A stretch of 40,759 bases of DNA from JAZKIX01 sp040384645 (GTDB lineage Bacteria; Pseudomonadota; Gammaproteobacteria; Burkholderiales; Burkholderiaceae_D): positions 1-40,759 of the forward strand of contig JAZKIX010000174.1 of the NCBI GenBank assembly GCA_040384645.1, in the 5' to 3' direction. Both the position numbers and the translations under genes were made by a program. Below, piece after piece: positions 24,014 to 32,041 of this stretch (its first letter is position 1; each line of letters starts with the position of its first letter). The notes under the pieces were generated by a model that saw only the letters and a list, made by a program, of their open reading frames with translations, made no database searches and was not told where the DNA came from.

Positions 24014-27000
24014 ATGCCATCTAAAATGCATCCATATACCCGCCCCACGTTAGTCTCGTTTGGTTTGAAAACACTCAGTGCAGCCGTCACATCTGCGGTG
24101 TTATTGCTGTCAAGTGCGCATGCAGCGGGCTTGGGGAAATTAACTGTACTTTCTTCGCTTGGGCAACCCCTGCGTGCCGAAATTGAGCTGACATCGGTTG
24201 CTAAAGATGAGGCAAGCGCATTAGTTGCAAAGCTGGCTTCCACTGATGCATTTCGTGTGGCAAATATCGAATTTAATCCGGCATTGCTTTCGTTGCGGTT
24301 TGCGATTGAGCAAAAAGGTGGCCGTTCGATACTCCGCGTGACTTCTGCGCAAGCGATGAACGAGCCTTATGTCGATATGTTGTTGGAATTAAGCTCTGGC
24401 AATAACCGTTTGGTGCGTGAATACACATTCTTGCTTGATCCGGCAGAACTTCAAACTTCGCAATCTGCGCAGATCACTGCTCCGGTCGATGTGCCTGCCG
24501 TTACGACGGCGCAAGTGACTACGACGCAAGTTGCAGCAACACCAGTTGCCGATGGTTCATCTGCAATTTCCGGGAAGAAACAAAAAAAACGAGGTGCGTC
24601 CAAAACAGCATCTGATGCCGCAGTTGACGGCGGCGATGCGCCAAAGGCTACAGAAAAAATAAAGAGCAGTGAAAGCAGTGGTGAAATCACCGATTACAAA
24701 GTTAAGGCTGGCGATACCCTAGGCTCCATTGCGGGACGCTTAAAGCCTAATGGCGTGTCACTTGATCAAATGCTGGTCGCGCTATATTTGACAAATCAAA
24801 GCTCATTTATCGGCGATAACATGAATCGGCTCCGTTCCGGCGAAGTGCTGACGGTGCCTGACACTGAAACAATTCGCGGTGCAAGCGATGCGGACGATGC
24901 AAAAGACATCGTAAAGGCGCAATCTAGCAATTTCAGTAATTATCGTAATAAATTGGCTGGGCAAGTTATTACGGCAGTGCCAAGTAAAGCGGTGGAATCC
25001 AAGCAAAACGCTGGCGGGAAAATTACTACAAAGGTAGAGGAAAAATCTACCGCGGCAAATGAATCTAAAGACAAGTTGAAATTGTCGTCCAAAGCGAATG
25101 CTGGAGCGACGGCAGCAAGCAGTCAAAAGGCGGCGCCGGTGGTGCCAGAAGACAAGATCGCCAAAGATAAAGCGTCTGCTGAAGCGGCTGCTCGGGTAAA
25201 AGAGCTGGAAAAAAATGTTGGTGATTTGAAGAAGGTTTTGGATATCAAGCACAAAGGCTTGGCAGATCAACAAAAGGCGCTGGATGAGAAAGCGGCTGCT
25301 TCTTCAAAAATTGCAAGTGTGCCAGCACCTACCACAACAACTACGGTTGCCGCCACGCCTGCTCCAACGTCGGCCGTCGTTCCAACGCCAACTCCAGCAA
25401 TAGAGCCTAAGCCAGCGCCGGTTGTTGCTACAGCGGCGTCAACGCCAATTGTTGTTGCTCCAGCAGCTACTTCTTCAGCCACAATTGCGTCGGTGGAACC
25501 CATACCGCCGGTAGCGACATCGCCGGTTGTCGAGCCGCCTCCAGCTGTTGTTGTCAAGCCAATGGTGCCACCGCAACCCGCGGCTGCGCCTGAAATCGGA
25601 CTCGTTGATACCATATTGGACAGTCCGTATTTGGTGCCTGGTGGCGTGGCAGCGGTATTGGTACTTGGCGCACTGGCGTTTCTTGGCATGCGTCGTAAAA
25701 AAAAGCCCCAGCATTCTGATTCCAGCATATTGTCCGACTCCAGCATGCAGGTGAATTCGCTGTTCGGGTCGACTGGCGGGCAGAGCGTTGACACTAACAA
25801 TAGTGTGTTTAATTCAAATTTTGCGCCTTCAGCCAGCCAGCTTGATACAAACGAAGTCGATCCGGTGGCAGAAGCTGATGTGTATATTGCCTATGGTCGT
25901 GATGCTCAAGCCGAAGAAATTCTGAAAGAGGCGTTAAGAACCCAGCCTGAACGCCATGCGGTACGCGTCAAATTGCTTGAGATTTATGCAAATCGTAAAG
26001 ATACTCGCTCGTTTGAAATTCTTGCTGGTGAATTGTATGGAATGACCAAAGGGGAAGGCGATGATTGGGCGCAGGTAGCAAGTTTAGGAATTGGAATCGA
26101 TCCCAATAATCCGTTGTACGCTGGAGGTGAGTTGTCGGCAGATGCCGCAGCCAGAGCGCCTTCGTTGACCGCGCTGACCGAGCCGCTTCAAGAGCTAGAT
26201 CCAGAAACTCTGTTGGATAACACGCCAGAAGTGCATCATGCGGCGCTTAACGTGTCCCAATATGAAAAACCGGTGCTTGCTCCCGCTGCAATGGCCAATC
26301 GTGCTGCGGCGACGGCAAGTGCAATGGACGAAACGCTGGATTTTGACTTGGGTGATTTAGGCGACTTTTCGACTGAGCCAGAAGTAGTACATCCAGTGTC
26401 GTTGGCAAAAGTAGCTGAACCACGCACCTTAGATTTTGATATGGGCGGATTGTCGGCGGCGCCAGCGCCTGTAGCGGTTGTGGTACCTGCAGTAATGGAA
26501 TTTGACGCACCAACGCTGCCTGATCTGAAAATTGCAGACATCAAAGTTGACCAAAAAGTGGAAGTGGCAACAGTCCCTGATGAACTCGATTTCGATTTGG
26601 GCGGTTTGGGATTTGAAACCAGTGCGCCGCACGAAGTGAAACATGTGCAAGTTCCGGTTGACATCAAGGTTGATTTTGGTGGAATGGAGCTTGACCATAT
26701 TTCTGCTTCTCCAGTAAACGAACATGCGTTCACGGTAGACCCTGCTGTCGCGCTAGCAGAAGTTTCGCCAGCCTATGCGCACCAAGCGTCCGAATCGCAA
26801 GCGCTTGACCTGGGATTGTCTGGAATTAATCTGGATCTGCATGCGCCAGCATCCGATTTGAATGCCAATAATAATGGCGATATCGCGTTGGATATCAACG
26901 GTGATGTAAGTATGGAAATGGATACCAAACTTGATTTGGCAATTGCCTATCAAGAAATTGGCGATAAGGAAGGTGCGCGCGAATTGGTTGATGAAGTGAT

Positions 27001-27061
27001 CAAGGGCGGTAGCGGAGCGCAAATCGAAAAAGCCAAAGAAATGCGTCGTCAACTCGCGTAA
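24014..27061 (+). CDS. fimV: FimV/HubP-like peptidoglycan-binding pole-organising protein
   Basis: A 1015-residue inner-membrane protein of the FimV family, which marks cell poles and supports type IV pili and twitching. A signal peptide ends at AHA near residue 36. The FimV N-terminal domain follows, opening GLGKLTVLSSLGQPLRAEIEL. A LysM peptidoglycan-binding domain lies at about 226-281 (DYKVKAGDTLGSIAG). Then come a coiled-coil stretch (about 393-430), a long Pro/Ala/Thr/Val-rich linker and a transmembrane helix (about 541-560) followed by RRKKK. The cytoplasmic part is acidic with repeated LDFDLG-type motifs. The C-terminal FimV domain (LDLAIAYQEIGDKEGARELVDEV) ends the protein. I prefer the ATG at 24014; the one at 24026 is possible. 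Its place after asd and before truA is conserved in Burkholderiales. Confidence 0.93.
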   Translation: MPSKMHPYTRPTLVSFGLKTLSAAVTSAVLLLSSAHAAGLGKLTVLSSLGQPLRAEIELTSVAKDEASALVAKLASTDAFRVANIEFNPALLSLRFAIEQKGGRSILRVTSAQAMNEPYVDMLLELSSGNNRLVREYTFLLDPAELQTSQSAQITAPVDVPAVTTAQVTTTQVAATPVADGSSAISGKKQKKRGASKTASDAAVDGGDAPKATEKIKSSESSGEITDYKVKAGDTLGSIAGRLKPNGVSLDQMLVALYLTNQSSFIGDNMNRLRSGEVLTVPDTETIRGASDADDAKDIVKAQSSNFSNYRNKLAGQVITAVPSKAVESKQNAGGKITTKVEEKSTAANESKDKLKLSSKANAGATAASSQKAAPVVPEDKIAKDKASAEAAARVKELEKNVGDLKKVLDIKHKGLADQQKALDEKAAASSKIASVPAPTTTTTVAATPAPTSAVVPTPTPAIEPKPAPVVATAASTPIVVAPAATSSATIASVEPIPPVATSPVVEPPPAVVVKPMVPPQPAAAPEIGLVDTILDSPYLVPGGVAAVLVLGALAFLGMRRKKKPQHSDSSILSDSSMQVNSLFGSTGGQSVDTNNSVFNSNFAPSASQLDTNEVDPVAEADVYIAYGRDAQAEEILKEALRTQPERHAVRVKLLEIYANRKDTRSFEILAGELYGMTKGEGDDWAQVASLGIGIDPNNPLYAGGELSADAAARAPSLTALTEPLQELDPETLLDNTPEVHHAALNVSQYEKPVLAPAAMANRAAATASAMDETLDFDLGDLGDFSTEPEVVHPVSLAKVAEPRTLDFDMGGLSAAPAPVAVVVPAVMEFDAPTLPDLKIADIKVDQKVEVATVPDELDFDLGGLGFETSAPHEVKHVQVPVDIKVDFGGMELDHISASPVNEHAFTVDPAVALAEVSPAYAHQASESQALDLGLSGINLDLHAPASDLNANNNGDIALDINGDVSMEMDTKLDLAIAYQEIGDKEGARELVDEVIKGGSGAQIEKAKEMRRQLA

Positions 27062-27076
27062 TAGTTCATCACCGAT

Positions 27077-27117
27077 AAAAGCGGGCGCGGCATTGTTGCT
27101 GGCGCCCGTTTTGTTTT
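27077..27117 (+). terminator. Rho-independent terminator after fimV
   Basis: Stem AAAGCGGGCGC against GCGCCCGTTTT (one G-U pair) around a 13-nt loop, followed by a T-rich tail. It lies 16 nt after the fimV stop and separates fimV from truA. Confidence 0.85.
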
Positions 27118-27145
27118 GTAAGGGTTTTTTTAGAATGAATTTGAA

Positions 27146-27943
27146 TTGAAACGGATTGTTCTAGGTATCCAATATGATGGCGCGCCGTGGCAAGGTTGGC
27201 AAACCCAACCAAACGGACATACGGTCCAGGATCGGCTAGTAGCGGCGCTCAAAAAATTCTCCCAGCGTGATATTGCCGTTACCTGTGCCGGTCGCACTGA
27301 CACAGGTGTACACGCCTTGGAACAGGTGGTGCATTTCGATACCGACTTGGATCGGGAATCATTCTCTTGGGTGCGCGGTGTCAATGCTTTTTTGCCGCCT
27401 TCCATTGCCGTGCGCTGGATGCGAACCATGCCGAATGACGCAAGTGGGGATTTTCATGCACGATTTAGTGCTACTGCCCGAACCTATCAGTATATTTTAT
27501 ACAACGATCCAATACGATCCCCATTGTTGTATGGCAAAGCAGGCTGGGTATTCCGTCCACTCCACTTGGAAAATATGCAAATTGCGGCAGCTGGACTCAT
27601 TGGCACCCACGATTTTTCGGCATTTCGCGCTGCCCAATGTCAGGCAAAATCGCCCGTCAAAATGATGCATGAAGTAAATATTGAACGTCATGGCAGCATG
27701 ATCGTTTTTACCTTACGTGCGAGTGCGTTTTTACATCATATGGTGCGTAATCTGCTCGGTTCTCTGATTTACGTCGGTATCGGAAACCACCCACCTGCAT
27801 GGTTGATGGAAGTTTTGGCATCGCGAAATCGTGCCCTGGCTGCACCGACATTCATGCCGGACGGTTTATATCTGGTGAAAATCGACTATCCTGAAAAATG
27901 GAACCTGCCCGAAACTGCATCGCAGGTAGTGCCTTGGCTTTAA
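27146..27943 (+). CDS. truA: tRNA pseudouridine(38-40) synthase
   Basis: A 265-residue enzyme that isomerises uridines 38-40 of the tRNA anticodon stem to pseudouridine. The N-terminus KRIVLGIQYDGAPWQGWQTQPN matches the family start. The catalytic aspartate is in CAGRTDTGVHALEQVVHFD, and SAFLHHMVRNLLGSLIYVG is the conserved C-terminal block. The start is a TTG at 27146; no in-frame ATG fits. A four-codon frame beginning with ATG at 27135 ends in a TGA that overlaps this TTG, so either translation is coupled or a base is missing in the sequence. It is 84 nt after fimV, behind the fimV terminator. Confidence 0.94.
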   Translation: MKRIVLGIQYDGAPWQGWQTQPNGHTVQDRLVAALKKFSQRDIAVTCAGRTDTGVHALEQVVHFDTDLDRESFSWVRGVNAFLPPSIAVRWMRTMPNDASGDFHARFSATARTYQYILYNDPIRSPLLYGKAGWVFRPLHLENMQIAAAGLIGTHDFSAFRAAQCQAKSPVKMMHEVNIERHGSMIVFTLRASAFLHHMVRNLLGSLIYVGIGNHPPAWLMEVLASRNRALAAPTFMPDGLYLVKIDYPEKWNLPETASQVVPWL

Positions 27944-27973
27944 TTCGGATTAGACGTTATTTCTAATATTGTC

Positions 27974-28050
27974 GGGAGTATGATCAAAAACTGGTGTTAT
28001 GCCGCACGTATTTAAACCGTCAAATTTTATACTGCGCCCAGTATATTTCG
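27974..28050 (+). repeat. Dispersed CCGCACG intergenic repeat, copy C
   Basis: Head GGGAGTATGATC, core CCGCACGTATTTAAA, tail ATACTGCGCCCAGTAT followed by ATTTCG. It lies between truA and trpF, co-oriented with both, ending 66 nt before the trpF start. CTAATATTGT (27963-27972) and the similar CTAATGATTGT (from about 28061) flank it. Confidence 0.83.
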
Positions 28051-28116
28051 AGCTTCATGAGCTAATGATTGTGCTCACCCCCAGAAAATGATTTCAAAAC
28101 GGAATGAAGACATCGA

Positions 28117-28782
28117 ATGAATCATCGTACTCGTATCAAAATATGTGGTTTGACCCGGATCGAAGATGTGAAAGCGGCAGTTGCAGCCGGCGCTGATGCG
28201 ATTGGATTTGTGTTTTATCCCAAAAGTTTGCGTTATGTGAGTCCGCAACTGGCAGGGCGACTCATTGCGGCTGTGCCGCCGTTCGTCACCACAGTCGGGT
28301 TGTTTGTCAATGCTTCGACCGTGGAAGTCATCGATACTGTTCGGCAGGCGCCCGTTTCGCTATTGCAGTTTCATGGCGATGAAACTAGCGAACAATGTAG
28401 CGCAACGGCAGCAGCGGTCAATCGACCGTTCACGCGTGCCCTGCGTGTAAAATCCGATATGCTCGCAGCAGATTTGATAAAATTCGAGAACGATTATCAG
28501 GCCGCCAGCCACCTGTTTTCTGGTTTGTTGCTCGATGCGTTTGTTGATGAATACGGCGGTGCCGGAAAGGTTTTTGATTGGTCTCTCATCCCAAAAGAAC
28601 GCGCGTCTCAGGTCGTTTTAAGTGGTGGCTTGAACGTACAAAACGCGACTGACGCGGTACTGCGAGTTCGCCCGTATGCAGTTGACGTGAGTAGCGGCGT
28701 TGAACTCGACAAGGGTATCAAGGATGCCGACAAGATACATGCGTTTATCGCCGCGGTCCGTCGGGCGGATGACACCATTTAA
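28117..28782 (+). CDS. trpF: Phosphoribosylanthranilate isomerase
   Basis: A 221-residue TIM-barrel enzyme that converts phosphoribosylanthranilate to its carboxyphenylamino-deoxyribulose form, the third committed tryptophan step. The catalytic cysteine is in IKICGLTR (residue 11 area). GADAIGFVFYPKSLRYV, LLQFHGDE, LLLDAFVDEYGGAGKVFDWSL and LSGGLNVQNATDAV complete the barrel pattern, with the active-site Asp in LLDAF. It starts the trpFBA group and is 12 nt before trpB. No Trp-rich leader peptide lies upstream; only a dispersed-repeat copy does. Confidence 0.96.
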   Translation: MNHRTRIKICGLTRIEDVKAAVAAGADAIGFVFYPKSLRYVSPQLAGRLIAAVPPFVTTVGLFVNASTVEVIDTVRQAPVSLLQFHGDETSEQCSATAAAVNRPFTRALRVKSDMLAADLIKFENDYQAASHLFSGLLLDAFVDEYGGAGKVFDWSLIPKERASQVVLSGGLNVQNATDAVLRVRPYAVDVSSGVELDKGIKDADKIHAFIAAVRRADDTI

Positions 28783-28794
28783 GAAAGAAATCCC

Positions 28795-30063
28795 ATGAAA
28801 GAATTAAACGCGCTTGGCAGTTTTGCGGAGCGAGAATCCCTTATTAACACAGCGCTGTATCAAACCGCCGAATACAAATATCCCGATGCCCGAGGGCATT
28901 TTGGTGCCTATGGCGGCACCTTCGTATCGGAAACCCTTACCCACGCTCTTGCGGAATTAAAAGACGCTTATGCAAAGTACAGCAAAGATCCTGCATTCCT
29001 CGACGAATTTCGCTATGAACTGAAACATTTTGTCGGACGTCCATCGCCGATTTACCATGCCAAGCGCTGGTCGGAGAAAATGGGCGGCGCGCAGATATTT
29101 TTCAAGCGTGAAGACCTGAACCACACCGGTGCCCACAAAATTAATAACGTCATTGGGCAAGCCCTGCTAGCCAAGCGGATGGGGAAGCCGCGGGTCATTG
29201 CCGAAACTGGCGCGGGTCAGCATGGGGTTGCAACAGCCACCATTTGTGCCCGTTTTGGTCTGGAATGCGTTGTTTATATGGGCTCGGAAGATGTAAAACG
29301 CCAGGCGCAAAACGTGTACCGCATGAAGTTACTGGGTGCAACGGTGGTGCCAGTCGAATCCGGTTCAAAAACCTTGAAAGATGCGCTGAACGAAGCCATG
29401 CGCGACTGGGTTACCAATGTTGAAAACACGTTTTATATCATCGGCACGGTGGCAGGGCCTCATCCTTATCCGATGATGGTGCGGGATTTTCAATCGGTAA
29501 TTGGCGAAGAATGTCTCTGGCAAATGCCAGAAATGACCGGCCGGCAGCCTGATTATGTCGTGGCTTGTGTCGGTGGCGGTTCAAATGCAATGGGGATTTT
29601 TTATCCTTACATCGATGACAAAAACGTCCGGTTAGTAGGGGTCGAGGCGGCAGGCGAGGGCATGGAAACCGGCCGTCATTCAGCATCGCTGACCGCTGGC
29701 TCACCCGGTGTTTTGCATGGCAACCGAACTTATTTGATGCAAGATGAAAATGGTCAGGTCATTGAAACGCATTCAGTTTCGGCAGGACTCGATTATCCCG
29801 GTGTCGGCCCTGAACACGCGTGGTTAAAGGATTCGAGACGTGCACAATACGTCACAATTACCGATGAAGAGGCGCTGCAAGCATTCCACGATAGTTGTCA
29901 TATTGAAGGCATTATCCCTGCACTGGAATCGAGCCATGCGTTGGCTTATGCGGCGAAACTTGCGGCAACACTGCCAAAGGATAAGATCGTATTGGCCAAT
30001 TTGTCTGGACGTGGCGACAAGGACATGCACACCGTCGCCGAGCGTATGGGAAATTTTTACTAA
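28795..30063 (+). CDS. trpB: Tryptophan synthase beta chain
   Basis: A 422-residue PLP enzyme that joins indole and serine to make tryptophan. The PLP lysine is Lys115 in HTGAHKINN, phosphate is held by GGGSNAMG, and AETGAGQHGVATAT and SAGLDYPGVGPEHAWL are typical. The N-terminal extension before YPDARGHFGAYGGTFV is about 20 residues longer than in enterobacteria. It pairs with TrpA to channel indole, but here trpA begins 126 nt later instead of being adjacent. Confidence 0.97.
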   Translation: MKELNALGSFAERESLINTALYQTAEYKYPDARGHFGAYGGTFVSETLTHALAELKDAYAKYSKDPAFLDEFRYELKHFVGRPSPIYHAKRWSEKMGGAQIFFKREDLNHTGAHKINNVIGQALLAKRMGKPRVIAETGAGQHGVATATICARFGLECVVYMGSEDVKRQAQNVYRMKLLGATVVPVESGSKTLKDALNEAMRDWVTNVENTFYIIGTVAGPHPYPMMVRDFQSVIGEECLWQMPEMTGRQPDYVVACVGGGSNAMGIFYPYIDDKNVRLVGVEAAGEGMETGRHSASLTAGSPGVLHGNRTYLMQDENGQVIETHSVSAGLDYPGVGPEHAWLKDSRRAQYVTITDEEALQAFHDSCHIEGIIPALESSHALAYAAKLAATLPKDKIVLANLSGRGDKDMHTVAERMGNFY

Positions 30064-30086
30064 ACCCTAGCATCGTAGGACTTGCA

Positions 30087-30123
30087 CTCTTGGCAATAAT
30101 AGGTTTGTGTGTATTGCCAAGAG
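30087..30123 (+). promoter_or_regulatory. Strong hairpin between trpB and trpA
   Basis: A perfect 12-bp stem CTCTTGGCAATA (30087-30098) and TATTGCCAAGAG (30112-30123) with a 13-nt loop. No T run follows, so it is unlikely to be a complete intrinsic terminator. It may stabilise the trpB end of the mRNA or be the scar of a lost insert. Confidence 0.55.
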
Positions 30124-30189
30124 CTTGCGATCGATTCCAGCGCTTGCCGTCTAAATAGCAATTAGAACATTTCATTTTAGAAACCTATT

Positions 30190-30990
30190 ATGTCCAGAAT
30201 TCAGGCTGTATTTGCTGCTTTGGCAGCAACGAATAAAAAAGGTCTTATTCCCTTCATTACCGCAGGCGATCCAACGCCCGCAATCACGGTTTCCTTGATG
30301 CACGCTTTGGTTGCTGGCGGTGCCGATATCATTGAATTAGGTGTGCCATTTTCTGATCCGATGGCCGACGGGCCGGTGATTCAACGCGCATCGGAGCGTG
30401 CGTTAAAGCATGGTGTAGGCTTGCGCGACGTGCTTAAATTGGTTCAGGCTTTTCGGCAGTCGGATCTGACAACGCCGGTGGTATTAATGGGTTATGCCAA
30501 TCCAATCGAGCGCATGGGCGTGACTGCTTTTATCGAGGCAGCCAAGGATGTGGGCGTTGACGGTGTATTGGTGGTCGATTATCCGCCCGAAGAATGCGAG
30601 GAATTTGCTGCCGAGATGAAGCGAAATGGCCTCGACACGATTTTTCTATTGGCACCTACTTCGACTGACGCCAGGATTGAGAGTGTTGGCAAAATTGCCA
30701 GCGGCTATGTGTATTACGTCTCCTTGAAAGGCGTGACCGGCTCCGGCAATCTCGATTTGGCAGCGGTTTCTGCCATGATTCCACGGATCAAGGCGCATGT
30801 TAAAGTGCCGGTCGGCGTGGGTTTCGGTATTCGGGATGCGGCCACTGCGAGGGCGATTGCATCGGTATCGGATGCGGTTGTGATCGGTAGCCGGATAATT
30901 CAAGAATTGGAAAATACGCCGCAGCACCAGGCGGCGCAGGCGTTACAAGATTTTATTGGCGGTATTCGCAGCGGTATGGATGCCGCTTAG
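30190..30990 (+). CDS. trpA: Tryptophan synthase alpha chain
   Basis: A 266-residue TIM-barrel subunit that cleaves indole-3-glycerol phosphate to indole. The start MSRIQAVFAALAATNKKGLIPFITAGDP is typical. The catalytic Glu is in IIELGVPFSDPMADGPVIQRASERAL (about 49-74), the second acid is in GVLVVDYPPEE, and loop 6 is in SLKGVTGSGNLD. The phosphate site is GFGIRDAATA. It is followed by accD after 97 nt, as in many Burkholderiales. Confidence 0.97.
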   Translation: MSRIQAVFAALAATNKKGLIPFITAGDPTPAITVSLMHALVAGGADIIELGVPFSDPMADGPVIQRASERALKHGVGLRDVLKLVQAFRQSDLTTPVVLMGYANPIERMGVTAFIEAAKDVGVDGVLVVDYPPEECEEFAAEMKRNGLDTIFLLAPTSTDARIESVGKIASGYVYYVSLKGVTGSGNLDLAAVSAMIPRIKAHVKVPVGVGFGIRDAATARAIASVSDAVVIGSRIIQELENTPQHQAAQALQDFIGGIRSGMDAA

Positions 30991-31087
30991 CAAGAGATCA
31001 GTTCGTTCGACAAGTGTCCATTGAACGGCTACACTCTCGCCAGATTTGTTTGCACTAAAAAATAGCGGCCCGCGACAGGAGATCATC

Positions 31088-31961
31088 ATGAGTTGGTTAG
31101 AAAAATTACTTCCCCCACGGATACAGCGGTCCGATTCCAGTTCGCGCAAGTCGATGCCTGAAGGATTGTGGGTCAAATGTCCCTCATGTGAAGCGGTCCT
31201 GTACCGCACGGATCTGGAAGCTAACATCCACGTCTGCCCTAAATGTAGTCATCACATGCGCATTCGTGCGCGGGAACGGCTTGATTCATTGCTCGATGCT
31301 GGTGGTCGTTATGAAATCGGCCATGAAGTATTGCCTGTCGACACGCTTAAATTCAAAGATAGCAAAAAGTATCCTGATCGCTTAAAGGCTATGATGGAGG
31401 CGACCGGTGAAACCGACGCCTTGATCGTCCTGGGCGGTTCGATTATGGCATTGCCGGTGGTGGTAGCTTGTTTTGAATTTGAATTCATGAGCGGTTCGAT
31501 GGGTTCCGTAGTCGGCGAACGTTTTGTACGCGGTGCGCAAGTAGCGCTAGAGCAAAAAGTACCTTTTATTTGCATCGTTGCAAGTGGCGGCGCGCGCATG
31601 CAAGAAGGCCTATTCGGCTTGATGCAAATGGCAAAAACCACTGCCATGATTGCTAAATTGGCCGAGAAAAAATTGCCGTTTATTTCAGTCTTGACTGACC
31701 CGACTCTGGGTGGCGTCTCGGCTTCATTTGCGTTTATGGGCGATGTGGTGATGGCGGAACCGAAAGCGTTGGTTGGCTTTACCGGGCCGCGCTTGATCGA
31801 GCAGATCATTCGTGAAAAATTACCGGNNNNNNNNNNAGCGTGCTGAATTCCTGATGCAACGCGGCGCCATTGATATGATTGTGGATCGCCGTAAAATGCG
31901 CGAAGAAATCGCACGTTTACTGGCGCTTCTGCAAAATCAAGCGGCCGAAGTGTTGGCTTAA
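31088..31961 (+). CDS. accD: Acetyl-CoA carboxylase carboxyltransferase subunit beta, crossed by an N gap
   Basis: The zinc-ribbon subunit of the carboxyltransferase that forms malonyl-CoA with AccA. The start MSWLEKLLPPRIQR at 31088 follows GACAGGAG. Zinc ligands are Cys31, Cys34, Cys50 and Cys53. The crotonase-like core has SGSMGSVVGERFVRGAQ, IVASGGARMQEGLFGLMQMAKT and LTDPTLGGVSASFAF. At 31827-31836 ten N replace what should be nine bases (the missing codons would read Glu-Gly-Phe-Gln in homologues), which creates an artificial frameshift. The other frame continues RAEFLMQRGAIDMIVDRR to the TAA at 31961. Corrected length is 290 residues, normal for betaproteobacteria, so this is a functional gene and not a pseudogene. 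Confidence 0.95.
31827..31836. other. Assembly gap (10 N) in accD
   Basis: A placeholder run. Conservation of the protein on both sides implies nine real bases here, so the ten N produce a false +1 frameshift. Confidence 0.95.
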
Positions 31962-31980
31962 ATGTAGAATGCGAACGATT

Positions 31981-32010
31981 GGCCCGGACCGGAAACTGTC
32001 CGGGCTTTTT
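31981..32010 (+). terminator. Rho-independent terminator after accD
   Basis: Stem GCCCGGAC (31982-31989) against GTCCGGGC (31998-32005), 8-nt loop, then five T. It separates trpFBA-accD from folC. Confidence 0.92.
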
Positions 32011-32041
32011 AATTTAAATGCAGGCCCACTAAGTTTTGTAA

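Noticed and set aside
27944..28116. Tryptophan attenuator before trpF
   Set aside because: No short frame with tandem Trp codons; the region is mostly a dispersed-repeat copy.
31204..31210. CCGCACG inside accD as a seventh repeat copy
   Set aside because: It is part of conserved codons (Tyr-Arg-Thr) and neither the head nor the tail motif lies at the required distance.
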